A DNA stretch of 62,278 nt from Brevibacterium permense (GTDB lineage Bacteria; Actinomycetota; Actinomycetes; Actinomycetales; Brevibacteriaceae). The DNA is taken from assembly GCF_025506275.1 (NCBI RefSeq), contig NZ_QYCP01000073.1, positions 1-62,278 of the forward strand, read 5' to 3'. Under the pieces are notes generated by a model. It worked only from the letters and a program-made list of their open reading frames with translations. It ran no database searches and was not told the origin of the DNA. Positions 45,756 through 54,132 of this stretch are shown here, in pieces (position 1 is the first letter of the stretch; the number at the start of each line of letters is the position of its first letter). The position numbers were made by a program, and so were the translations under genes.

Positions 45756-46661
45756 ATGGTCATCGATCCGAAGCATCTTGAGCTGCTGCGCCTGTTCGAC
45801 GAATACGGCAGCGTCACCGCCGTCGCCGATATCACCTATCGCTCCCCGTCGGCCGTCTCTCAGCAGCTGAGGCAGGCCGGGAGAGAGATCGGCCAAGCTC
45901 TGGTCGAACCCGCCGGTCGCGGACTCACGCTCACAGCCGCGGGACGACTGCTCGCCCACGGTGGTCGGGACGTGGCCCGCACGCTCGCCCGGGTGCAGGC
46001 CCAATGGGAGGGCCACCTCGGCGAAGCTGTCGGAGAGATCACGCTGGCCGGGCTGCCGAGCGCGCTCACCCACCTCCTCCCCGATGCGCTGGGCAGGCTG
46101 CGGGAGGACCACCCGCACATCGATCTGCGCATGGACGATGTCGACCTCGCCGAGCACGAATTCGCGGGACTGACCCGAGATGTCGATATCGTCGTCGCAC
46201 ACAGCCTCGTCGCCGAACGCCCCCTGGGCACCGACGGACTCACCGTCATCCCGCTCGCCCGCGAACCCATCGACGTGGCCCTCGCAATCGGCCATCGGCT
46301 TGCCGAACGCGCCGAGCTGTCCCCGAACGATGTCGTCGATTGTCGCTGGGTGGGAGTGCCCCGCGGATACCCGTTCGACACGATCCTCACCTCGATCGAG
46401 CATCTCACCGGTCGCGACCTCGACGTCGTCCAACGCATCCGGGACAACCGGCTCATCGAAGCGATCGTCGCCTCCTCGGACCAGGTCGCGCTCCTTCCCC
46501 GGTTCACGACGCCACGCGATGCGGGACTGTCACTGGTGCCGCTGACGGGGGTGACGACGACACGCTGGATCGTAGCGGTGATGCGTCCGGACACGGCCGA
46601 ACGTGTCGCGGTACGTGCTGTGATCAGCGCGCTCAGCCGGGTCGACGACGCCGCGGATTAG
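45756..46661 (+). CDS. LysR-family regulator paired with exporter copy 2
   Basis: 301 aa. Helix-turn-helix with LELLRLFDEYGSVTAVADITYRSPSAVSQQLRQAG and a normal effector domain. Likely controls the divergent EamA exporter. Its stop overlaps that of the convergent HTTM gene by 4 bp. Confidence 0.92.
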   Translation: MVIDPKHLELLRLFDEYGSVTAVADITYRSPSAVSQQLRQAGREIGQALVEPAGRGLTLTAAGRLLAHGGRDVARTLARVQAQWEGHLGEAVGEITLAGLPSALTHLLPDALGRLREDHPHIDLRMDDVDLAEHEFAGLTRDVDIVVAHSLVAERPLGTDGLTVIPLAREPIDVALAIGHRLAERAELSPNDVVDCRWVGVPRGYPFDTILTSIEHLTGRDLDVVQRIRDNRLIEAIVASSDQVALLPRFTTPRDAGLSLVPLTGVTTTRWIVAVMRPDTAERVAVRAVISALSRVDDAAD

Positions 46662-47542
46662 GCGGTGCCCGTGCTGGTGAAGCGCTTGGGCACGAGCTTC
46701 TCCAGGGGCAGGAACGCCGCCCAGCAGATGACGGTCGGCAGGAAGTGGATGCCCAGCGCGAGATACGTCATGAGGTGGAAGAGGAAGAAGAAGGCCACGG
46801 CCCCGTACAGCCACTTGCCCTTGAGGAACAGGACGACGGGTGAGAGGAACTCGAAGACGAGTGTCGCCCATTGCGCGGCGATGAGGAGGCCGGGCATCTC
46901 GAGGAACGGCTTCGACCATTCGGCACCCCGGCGCATGAGCGCCCAGATGATGACCGCACCGTTCGCCCAGTGGGTGATATTGCCCGAGGCGATCCACTTC
47001 ATCACCACCGAGTAGAAGTAGGTGAGGACGACGGAGATCTGCACCATCCGCAGCGCCCAGCCGGCCCGCGCCGAGGCGGTGCTGACGTCCCCGAAGCGCG
47101 CCGTTCCGATCGTCGGCAGGACGAAGGCGGCGATGACGAGCGCCATGTGATCATGGGCGACGTAGCCGTAGCCCTGCGTGTAGAACATCCACGCGCCGAA
47201 GCTGAGCGCCACGGCCCAGCCGCTGAGGCGCTGGAGGATTCCGGCGGCGGCGAGCAGAGAGAAGACGATGATGAGGGTGAGCAGGATCTGTGCGCCGAGG
47301 ACGCTGACGGCCGGGATGTGGAGGAACCTCGCCAACCACAACGGCTGATAGAACTCGGGCGTCCAGCCGTGGGCGATGACGTCGCCGGAGATCGTGAGCA
47401 CATCGATGATGATGAAGAGGTAGACGAACACGCGGAACACGGCCACCCGAGCTAAAGGGACCTCGGGCATGAACCAGCGGAGGAACGGATTCGTGGGGGC
47501 CGCCTCGGTGGGGGTGGACCTCAGGGTCGGGATGCTGCTCAT
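46658..47542 (-). CDS. HTTM-domain membrane protein
   Basis: 294 aa from ATG 47542 (GGGAGG 4 nt upstream). Several membrane helices of the HTTM domain, the horizontally transferred transmembrane domain that is related to vitamin K-dependent gamma-carboxylase. Recognised by ARVAVFRVFVYLFIIIDVL near the N-terminus and the conserved VFEFLSPVVLF and FHLMTYLALGIHFLP regions. Actinobacterial members have no established function. It overlaps the upstream single-helix membrane protein by ATGA. Confidence 0.85.
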   Translation of the reverse strand: MSSIPTLRSTPTEAAPTNPFLRWFMPEVPLARVAVFRVFVYLFIIIDVLTISGDVIAHGWTPEFYQPLWLARFLHIPAVSVLGAQILLTLIIVFSLLAAAGILQRLSGWAVALSFGAWMFYTQGYGYVAHDHMALVIAAFVLPTIGTARFGDVSTASARAGWALRMVQISVVLTYFYSVVMKWIASGNITHWANGAVIIWALMRRGAEWSKPFLEMPGLLIAAQWATLVFEFLSPVVLFLKGKWLYGAVAFFFLFHLMTYLALGIHFLPTVICWAAFLPLEKLVPKRFTSTGTA

Positions 47543-48123
47543 CGGACCTCCCACGTCGCCAGCGTCGTCTGTTCGGATTCGCCGACGGCCAGGCCGTTCT
47601 TCAGCTGTGTGGTGGTGCGGCAGAGGATCATCGTTTCGGGCTTCGGCTCGTCCGGCTGCAGCCGGACGTACGAGTCGGCCATCGACTGCAGGAGTTCGGG
47701 GTGGGCGATGACTCGGTCGAGCTGGGATTCAACGTCACCGCGTTCGATGCCGACGGTCGCGGCGTTGAACCCGAGGCGGCGCGGTTCGTCCTCGCCGGGG
47801 AACTCGGCCTCGATGCACGTGGAGTTCACGGTTCCGTTGAGGTCTTTGGCGGTGGCGTACTGGGTGAGCGATCCGAGCGGGAAGAAGTCGTTCGTGTTGA
47901 GGAACTGTCCGCAGGTGAGGATGACGAAGGCGATGGCGGGAACGACGATGCGCCAGCCGATGGAGACTTTCGACAGCGGTTTCACCCGGGTCGCGGATTT
48001 CGACCGGGCGGACGGCCCGGTGCCGGGGCCATCGGACTTACCGGAAGCGGACGATGGGGCGGGATCAGGCCCCTGAGCAGCGGGGTCCTGACTCGTCAGG
48101 AGACGGCGCTTCTTCTCTTCCAT
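47539..48123 (-). CDS. Single-helix membrane protein, partner of the HTTM protein
   Basis: 194 aa. Cytoplasmic Lys/Pro/Ser-rich N-terminus, one membrane helix (WRIVVPAIAFVILTCGQFL), then an extracytoplasmic domain of about 120 residues with two Cys. It is translationally coupled to the HTTM gene (ATGA overlap). Gene pairs of this type occur in actinobacteria, so a complex is likely. No domain name can be given. Confidence 0.75.
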   Translation of the reverse strand: MEEKKRRLLTSQDPAAQGPDPAPSSASGKSDGPGTGPSARSKSATRVKPLSKVSIGWRIVVPAIAFVILTCGQFLNTNDFFPLGSLTQYATAKDLNGTVNSTCIEAEFPGEDEPRRLGFNAATVGIERGDVESQLDRVIAHPELLQSMADSYVRLQPDEPKPETMILCRTTTQLKNGLAVGESEQTTLATWEVR

Positions 48124-48184
48124 ACGCTTGCGGGACTCGTCCTCTCGGGTGCGGCTCGTTCGCAGACAATCCTATCCGCCCTTC

Positions 48185-48246
48185 TTACTACCTGACGGGG
48201 GCTGAGCAACCTGGCGCCAGGTTGCTCAGCCCCCGTCAGGTAGTAA
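48185..48246. repeat. Palindromic repeat copy 6 (R6)
   Basis: A perfect 62-bp palindrome centred on GGC|GCC at 48215/48216, with compensating changes on both arms (GGGGGCTGAGC/GCTCAGCCCCC). Its right end GGTAGTAATTGG agrees with the other copies. It lies between two genes transcribed leftwards, at the end of the upstream one. Confidence 0.94.
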
Positions 48247-48252
48247 TTGGGG

Positions 48253-49068
48253 TCAGGAGCTGCGGGCGTAGAGGTTGAGCTGCTCCCAGCCGGCCGCATA
48301 CTTCTGGAAGGCGGCGACCGCGGACTCGGAATCGTTGTTGCTCAGTGCCGTGACCCACGAGTCGACGAGTTCGGCGGCTTCGCTCGGCCACAGCACATCG
48401 GACATCCCGCCGAGGTCGAGTTCGAGGACCGAGTTCATATCGAAGGTGTCGATCCACTCGGCCAGAACCGAGGTCTGCTCGACCATATCGACGACCTTCG
48501 AGGTATCCGCGATCGTCTCCGAGGCCCATTCCATGCGCGCCGAGGCGGCCAGGATATCCGTACGGATGAGCACCCGGAGGCCCTCGCCGGTTTCCTCGGT
48601 GATGATCTGATCCTCGGTCAGGGAGAAGAAAAGCCACCACGACGGCGGCACGTCCCAGGCAGAGACACGGGTGAAGATCCGCGTGTCCTTGGCGTCCTGC
48701 AGCCACTCCGCACGACGGCTGGCGGCACGTCGGCGAGCGGACTTCGGAGCGACGATGTCCAAGGTCGCCTTCGAGGTGTGCTCGGCCAGCGAATCGAGCG
48801 CCTCCCATCCGCGAATATCCTCCTGAGCAGGACAGAAACGGTCCACCCCGTCCACGGTCTGAGACGCCGGAAGGTAGATCGGAGTGCGCCGGAAGGAATC
48901 AGCCACGGGCGAAGGCGGCAGGGAGATCAAGCGCTTGTCAGCGTCGTGGGAGATCTGCTCCTCGATGCGTGACCGGTTGTCCTCCACCTGCCTGTCTTGC
49001 AATTCGGAATGCACCACGAGGGGTTCGAAGATCCGCAGGGTGACGACATAATCGCGACGGTAGGCCAT
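48253..49068 (-). CDS. Conserved actinobacterial hypothetical protein
   Basis: 271 aa, soluble, no recognised domain. Begins MAYRRDYVVTLRIFEPLVV and has a DVPPSWWLFFSL patch in the middle. No signal peptide or membrane helix. The ATG stands 6 nt after TAGGCT, so the mRNA is probably leaderless. It is divergent from the DUF3073 gene. Confidence 0.8.
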   Translation of the reverse strand: MAYRRDYVVTLRIFEPLVVHSELQDRQVEDNRSRIEEQISHDADKRLISLPPSPVADSFRRTPIYLPASQTVDGVDRFCPAQEDIRGWEALDSLAEHTSKATLDIVAPKSARRRAASRRAEWLQDAKDTRIFTRVSAWDVPPSWWLFFSLTEDQIITEETGEGLRVLIRTDILAASARMEWASETIADTSKVVDMVEQTSVLAEWIDTFDMNSVLELDLGGMSDVLWPSEAAELVDSWVTALSNNDSESAVAAFQKYAAGWEQLNLYARSS

Positions 49069-49074
49069 GGGTTC

Positions 49075-49080
49075 AGCCTA
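49075..49080 (-). promoter_or_regulatory. -10 element, leaderless start of the 271-residue gene
   Basis: TAGGCT on the minus strand, 6 nt before ATG 49068. Confidence 0.62.
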
Positions 49081-49195
49081 TCCAAGGTCCACGCACAAAA
49101 TGGAACTTCCCAGTATGAACAGGTAGGATTTAAGCGCATAGCAGAGATCTAGTCCGGGGCCATTCGCCCCATTGACGACGGAGGGGGTCACGCCA

Positions 49196-49405
49196 GTGGG
49201 TCGCGGCCGCGCAAAGGCAAAGCAGATCAAGGTAGCTCGGAAGCTGAAGTACTACAGCCCGGATACCGACCTTAATAGACTCCAGCAGGAGCTGGGCGCC
49301 GACGCGAGCAAGTCCGGTCCGTCCGATCCGTACGACGATGAACCCGACTACTCGGATTACGCCGACAAGTACAATGTCGACGATGACGACGAGTACGAGA
49401 ACTGA
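49196..49405 (+). CDS. DUF3073 small protein
   Basis: 69 aa from GTG 49196, preceded by GGAGGGGG. The conserved G-R-G-R-A-K-A-K-Q-I-K-V-A-R-K-L-K-Y-Y-S start identifies DUF3073, a small protein found across actinobacteria. A basic N-terminal half is followed by an acidic Asp/Glu/Tyr tail. Function unknown. It is followed by a strong terminator. Confidence 0.92.
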   Translation: MGRGRAKAKQIKVARKLKYYSPDTDLNRLQQELGADASKSGPSDPYDDEPDYSDYADKYNVDDDDEYEN

Positions 49406-49445
49406 GCTCGGATGAGTCCAGCCGCACACGGCTGATCTGACACGC

Positions 49446-49479
49446 ACAGAGGGCGGGGACTTCGGTCCCCGCCCTCTGT
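49446..49479 (+). terminator. Strong UUCG-loop terminator after DUF3073
   Basis: A 15-bp perfect stem (ACAGAGGGCGGGGAC / GTCCCCGCCCTCTGT) closed by TTCG. It lies about 40 bp after the stop codon. Confidence 0.9.
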
Positions 49480-49810
49480 CGTGCGCGCAGACGGTCGTGG
49501 GCCCGCCGGTCCCTCCGCTCGTAGGCATTCCCCCGCCGAGGCGGCGCTCGCCATGCGTCACCGCGCCGAATGACTGTGAACTCGAGTTCCATCTCCTCGC
49601 CGAGGCGGCTGTGACTGAGGAGCATCACGCACCGTTGAGTGTAGTTCCTCCACTCCCGCGGCCATCACGCACCGCAAGCAGCACACCCCCGTGCAGGAAC
49701 ACGGGGGTGTGGGACTAACTGTGTGCGAAGCCTCTGCGCCGAGGGTGTGAGACTAACGGTGAGGGATGCACCGCGACCAGGCCAGCCGGCTGCGCGAGGC
49801 ACGCGACCCA
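49480..49810. other. Gene-free stretch with hairpin and direct repeats
   Basis: No gene is visible. Contents: two GCCGAGGCGG motifs (49535-49544, 49599-49608); direct repeats CATCACGCACCG (49623-49634, 49663-49674) spaced 40 bp; and GGTGTGGGACTAACTGTG / GGTGTGAGACTAACGGTG (49706-49723, 49744-49761) spaced 38 bp. A hairpin is described separately. Confidence 0.6.
49683..49710. terminator. Hairpin downstream of purM
   Basis: 11-bp stem ACACCCCCGTG / CACGGGGGTGT with loop CAGGAA. It lies about 100 bp beyond the purM stop and could end the purF-purM transcript. Confidence 0.6.
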
Positions 49811-50908
49811 TTACTGCAGGATCGCGGCGCCGCCGTCGACGCCCTTGGCGCCCTGCACATAGTAGGGATCGGTCGCCAGAGATCCGTCATCGGCGGCGAC
49901 TTCGCCGAGCACCCAGGCTCCGGGGCTCGCCTTGAGCACACCGTCAACGGAGGCTGCGTCGACGACGAGGACCATGCCGACACCGAGGTTCCAGGTGCGT
50001 TCCCGGTCGTCCTGCGGCACTCCGCCGAGATCGCCGAGCACGGAGAACACCGCCGGGATCTCCCACGAGGCACGCGACATCTTCGCGACCAGCCCCTGCG
50101 GAAGAACCCTGGCCACATTGGCCGACAGTCCCCCGCCGGTGACGTGCGAGACCGAATGCACCGCGTCGGGCAGTGCGTCGAAGAGAGCGGAGAGCTCGCC
50201 GGTGTAGACATGAGTGGGAACGAGCAGCTCCTCACCGAGGGTGCGCCCGAATTCCGACACATGCGTATCCAGGCCCCATCCCGCCTCGGCGATGATGTGG
50301 CGGACCAGCGAGTATCCGTTGGAGTGGATGCCCGAGGACGGCAGACCGATGAGCACGTCTCCGGCCTTGACCTTCTCCGGTCCGAGCAGCTTCGAGGCCT
50401 CGACGACACCGGTGGCGGCACCGGCGACATCGTACTCATCGGCCCCGAGCAGACCCGGGTGTTCGGCGGTCTCCCCGCCGACCAGTGCGACACCGGCCGA
50501 GGCGCAGGCGTCGGCGATTCCGCGCACGATATCGGCGATGCGTTCGGCCACGACCTTGCCGCAGGCGATGTAGTCGGTCATGAACAGGGGCCGGGCACCG
50601 CAGACGATGATGTCGTCGACGACCATGCCGACGAGGTCGTACCCGATGGTGTCGTGCTTGTCCATGGCTTGAGCGATGGCGACCTTCGTGCCCACACCGT
50701 CGGTCGACGAGGCGAGCAGCGGACGGTCGAAGTCCTTGAGCACGGAGACGTCGAAGAGTCCGGCGAATCCGCCCATCCCACCGACGACCGAGGAGTTGTG
50801 GGTGGCCGAGACCGCGGCCTTCATGAGTTCGACGGCGCGGTCTCCGGCCTCGACGTCGACGCCTGCGGCGGCATAGGTGGTGGACTTCGGGTTCGCGTCG
50901 GAACTCAA
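49811..50908 (-). CDS. purM: Phosphoribosylformylglycinamidine cyclo-ligase
   Basis: 365 aa. AIR synthetase, step five of purine synthesis (FGAM + ATP to AIR). Visible: SVVGGMGGFAGLFDV, LLASSTDGVGTK (ATP/Mg loop), ALVGGETAEHPGL and VTGGGLSANVARVLPQG. Start TTG 50908, one base after the purF stop, with AAAGGA as ribosome site. It is co-transcribed with purF. Confidence 0.95.
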   Translation of the reverse strand: MSSDANPKSTTYAAAGVDVEAGDRAVELMKAAVSATHNSSVVGGMGGFAGLFDVSVLKDFDRPLLASSTDGVGTKVAIAQAMDKHDTIGYDLVGMVVDDIIVCGARPLFMTDYIACGKVVAERIADIVRGIADACASAGVALVGGETAEHPGLLGADEYDVAGAATGVVEASKLLGPEKVKAGDVLIGLPSSGIHSNGYSLVRHIIAEAGWGLDTHVSEFGRTLGEELLVPTHVYTGELSALFDALPDAVHSVSHVTGGGLSANVARVLPQGLVAKMSRASWEIPAVFSVLGDLGGVPQDDRERTWNLGVGMVLVVDAASVDGVLKASPGAWVLGEVAADDGSLATDPYYVQGAKGVDGGAAILQ

Positions 50909-50909
50909 C

Positions 50910-52391
50910 TCAGCATCCTTTGTCGGCGGGGGTGTTGTTGACGGGAATCGGGTATTCGCCCGAGAAGCAGGCGGTGCACAGCTGGCTGCGCTCCTGCTGG
51001 GTGGCGGCGATCATGCCGTCCAGAGAGATATAGCCCAGAGAGTCGGCACCGAGGTTCTCGCAGATCTCGTTCGTTGTCAGCCCGTTGGCGATGAGCTCGG
51101 CCCGGGTGGCGAAGTCGATGCCGTAGAAGCACGGCCACTTCACCGGCGGGGAGGAGATGCGCACATGGACCTCTGCCGCTCCGGCCTCCCGCAGCATGCG
51201 CACCAGCGCCCGCTGGGTGTTGCCGCGCACGATCGAATCGTCGACGACGACGAGGCGCCGGCCTTCGATGTTCTCGCGGATCGGATTGAGCTTGAGGCGG
51301 ATGCCCAGCTGCCGCAGGGTCTGTGACGGCTGGATGAACGTGCGTCCGACATAGGCGTTCTTCATCAGCCCCTGGCCGAACGGGATGCCCGAGGCTTCGG
51401 CATAGCCGACGGCCGCCGGGGTTCCGGATTCGGGAGTGGCGATGACGAGGTCGGCGTCGACCGGGTATTCCTCGGCCAGCTGCCGGCCCATCTGGGTGCG
51501 CGCGGCGTGGACGTTCTTGCCGGCGAGCATGCTGTCGGGACGCGCGAGGTAGACGTATTCGAAGACGCAGCGGGCCTGGTCCGGTTCGGCGAAGCGGTGC
51601 GACCGCAGACCGTCCTCGTCGATGGCGATGAGCTCTCCGGGTTCGACGTCACGGACGAACTTCGCACCGACGATGTCGAGCGCCGCGGTTTCCGAGGCGA
51701 CGACCCAGCCGTTCTCCAGTCGTCCCAGCGACAGGGGCCTCACCCCGTGCCGGTCCCGGGCGGCGTAGAGGGTGTGCTCGTCCATGTAGACCAGCGAGAA
51801 CGCACCCTCGACGTGGGGCAACAGGGTCAGGGCCGCCTCTGTGAGGTTCTCTCCGTCTTCGGTCGCGAACAGCTCGGTGACCAGGGAGGTGTCGTTCGAC
51901 GAATCACGGAATGGCCGGGTGCGGGACGTCTTCTTCGTGGCCTCCTCGACGACCTTCGTCGCGTGGTCGCGGCGGGAATCGGCCATGGCCTCGAGTGCGT
52001 CGAAGTTCGTCAGATTGCCGTTGTGCGCCAGTGCCACGGTGCCGAACGGAGTCGGCCCCAGGGTGGGTTGAGCGTTCTCGAACGACGGTGATCCGGTCGT
52101 CGAATACCGCGTGTGCCCGACGGCGATATGGCCCTGCAGAAGCTCGAGATCGCGCTCATGGAAGACCTGGGAGACCAGGCCCATGTCGCGGTAGATGAGG
52201 ATCTGCTTGCCGTTGCTGGCAGCGATTCCCGCGGACTCCTGTCCGCGGTGCTGCAGTGCGTAGAGCCCGAAGTATGTGAGTTTGGCCGTTTCCTCGCCGG
52301 GGGCCCAGACTCCGAACACACCGCATTCGTCCTGCGGTCCGCGGTCCTGGGGGTCGATTTCGTGCGTCAGCTGCCCGTCTCCTCTTGCCAC
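50910..52391 (-). CDS. purF: Amidophosphoribosyltransferase
   Basis: 493 aa. First committed step of purine synthesis (PRPP + glutamine to phosphoribosylamine). The Ntn nucleophile Cys appears in QDECGVFGVWAPG after a short propeptide; the PRPP loop is VVVDDSIVRGNT. Cys residues in CFYGID and LCTACF match the 4Fe-4S-bearing type. GTG 52391 is used; no strong ribosome site is visible. Confidence 0.95.
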   Translation of the reverse strand: MARGDGQLTHEIDPQDRGPQDECGVFGVWAPGEETAKLTYFGLYALQHRGQESAGIAASNGKQILIYRDMGLVSQVFHERDLELLQGHIAVGHTRYSTTGSPSFENAQPTLGPTPFGTVALAHNGNLTNFDALEAMADSRRDHATKVVEEATKKTSRTRPFRDSSNDTSLVTELFATEDGENLTEAALTLLPHVEGAFSLVYMDEHTLYAARDRHGVRPLSLGRLENGWVVASETAALDIVGAKFVRDVEPGELIAIDEDGLRSHRFAEPDQARCVFEYVYLARPDSMLAGKNVHAARTQMGRQLAEEYPVDADLVIATPESGTPAAVGYAEASGIPFGQGLMKNAYVGRTFIQPSQTLRQLGIRLKLNPIRENIEGRRLVVVDDSIVRGNTQRALVRMLREAGAAEVHVRISSPPVKWPCFYGIDFATRAELIANGLTTNEICENLGADSLGYISLDGMIAATQQERSQLCTACFSGEYPIPVNNTPADKGC

Positions 52392-52435
52392 GAGTGAAAT
52401 TGTCTCATACCCGCGACGGCGCTCTGTCCCGGTGA

Positions 52436-52954
52436 TCAGACTGTGGAACCGGGGGCCGTATCCCGACCCGTTCCCGCCTCGTCCGCATCGTCGGCAGTGG
52501 GCTCAACCTCCTCTGCCGAAAGTGCGGAGTCCGCTGCCGAAGGTGCGGAGTCCTCTGCCGCAGGTGCGGCATCCTCGCTCGCCGAGGCGGTCCCGCCCGC
52601 GACAGCGCCGACATCCGGGTCCTCTCCGCGGGCTTCGGCGATGCGACGGCGCGCGATCTCCTTCGGGTCGTCGACCATGTCGATCTGCGCACCGACCCGG
52701 AACTCCTTCGACTTCTTCCGTCCCCTCCAGTCCAGGATGAGCGCGACGAGTCCGCCGAGGAACAGTCCTCCGATCCCGAGGACGAGCAGCAGCAGGCCCA
52801 GTCCCTTGGCCACCGTGTAGCCCATCGGCATATCGGCCGGGTCGACGAAGACCGCGAGGATTCCCGCAGCGACGATGCCGAGCACCGCGCCGATGCCCAT
52901 GAACACCGAGTACTTGGGGCTGCGACGGACGGAGACGTCGATCTGGTCCTTCAT
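52436..52954 (-). CDS. Two-helix membrane protein
   Basis: 172 aa from ATG 52954 (AAGGAGATC upstream). Two membrane helices (FMGIGAVLGIVAAGILAVFV and GLGLLLLVLGIGGLFLGGLVALIL) with a short loop, then a charged K-K-S-K-E-F region and an Ala/Glu/Asp/Ser-rich tail. Conserved near purF in actinobacteria, function unknown. Confidence 0.8.
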   Translation of the reverse strand: MKDQIDVSVRRSPKYSVFMGIGAVLGIVAAGILAVFVDPADMPMGYTVAKGLGLLLLVLGIGGLFLGGLVALILDWRGRKKSKEFRVGAQIDMVDDPKEIARRRIAEARGEDPDVGAVAGGTASASEDAAPAAEDSAPSAADSALSAEEVEPTADDADEAGTGRDTAPGSTV

Positions 52955-53142
52955 GATCTCCTTGGACACGTGGCCTTGAGGCCGATGAAACGCCGGGATC
53001 GTCCCGGAACAACAGGTCCCGAACAGTCTAGTCGAGTCTGCCTGAGGTTCCTCCCAGGCAGTCCCATGCCAGTTCCCATAAACTGGGCACAACTAAGCTG
53101 GACTCAACCAGATTGACGGTCACTGAAGACAGAGGTTCCGAT

Positions 53143-54120
53143 ATGTCCCATACGATCATCGTCGGCATCGACGGTTCCGACAACGCCGAATGCGCCCTGC
53201 AGTGGGCGATCACGCATGCCCAGAAGACCTCCTCCGAGATCCGCATCGTCTCCGCCTACACCGTCCCCGGCGTCAACATGAGCCAGGCCGACATCGTCTA
53301 CCCCGCCGACTTCGACAGCGCCGTGAAGAAGACCGTCGAAGACATCGCCGAGGCGGCCGCCGCCACCGTCACCAAGGCCGGCGTTCCCGTGTCGACGACG
53401 ATCGCGCCCGGTGACGCCTCCGGGGTCATGGTCGAGCATTCGAAGAGCGCCGCCCTCGCCGTCGTCGGCGCCCGCGGTCGCGGCGGGTTCGCCGGTCGTC
53501 TCCTCGGGTCCGTGGCCCTGGCGATGCCCGCGCACTCGCAGTGCCCCACCGTCGTCGTCCCGAGCACGTGGCCGACCCGGGTCATGCCGACGACTCCCCT
53601 GCCCGTCGACGATCCCGTCCGCACGACGGATGATCCCTCCGCCGAGGCGGACCGACGAACCCGACCCGACTTCTCAGGGGAGGTCGTCGCCGCCGTCGAT
53701 CCCTTCGAGACCGACACCCCGGTCTTGCGTGCCGCAGCCTCACAGGCCGCGATCTACGGTGTTCCGCTGCGCCTCGTCGGGGTCACCGCCACACATATCC
53801 TCTCGCCCGAGTGGATGCCCAGCGAGGAGCACCTCATCCGGATGTACGACGAAGCGGCGAAGTCCTTCACCGCCGCTGCCGACTCCCTCAAGGGCGACTT
53901 CCCAGATCTCGAGGTGCGGTACTCGGTCTTCGATGCTCCCGCCACCGAGGTGCTCGTATCCGCCACGTACACCGCCGATCTCATGGTCATCGGCTCCCGC
54001 GGCCGCGGTGGGTTCGTCGCCACCGTCCTCGGGTCGACGTCACAGGGCGTGCTCTCGCACGCCGTGTGCCCGGTGCGGGTGGTGCGGGTCAACCGCCGTC
54101 AGCCCGGGCGCCGCCGCTGA
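53143..54120 (+). CDS. Universal stress protein with two USP domains
   Basis: 325 aa. Two tandem UspA domains, each ending in the ATP-binding G-x2-G-x9-G-S motif (GARGRGGFAGRLLGS and GSRGRGGFVATVLGS). The start at ATG 53143 has AGAGG upstream; TAAGCT at 53093-53098 is a candidate -10. Such proteins bind ATP and respond to stress or hypoxia in actinobacteria. Convergent with the exporter gene. Confidence 0.93.
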   Translation: MSHTIIVGIDGSDNAECALQWAITHAQKTSSEIRIVSAYTVPGVNMSQADIVYPADFDSAVKKTVEDIAEAAAATVTKAGVPVSTTIAPGDASGVMVEHSKSAALAVVGARGRGGFAGRLLGSVALAMPAHSQCPTVVVPSTWPTRVMPTTPLPVDDPVRTTDDPSAEADRRTRPDFSGEVVAAVDPFETDTPVLRAAASQAAIYGVPLRLVGVTATHILSPEWMPSEEHLIRMYDEAAKSFTAAADSLKGDFPDLEVRYSVFDAPATEVLVSATYTADLMVIGSRGRGGFVATVLGSTSQGVLSHAVCPVRVVRVNRRQPGRRR

Positions 54121-54132
54121 ACCGCGGCCCTC

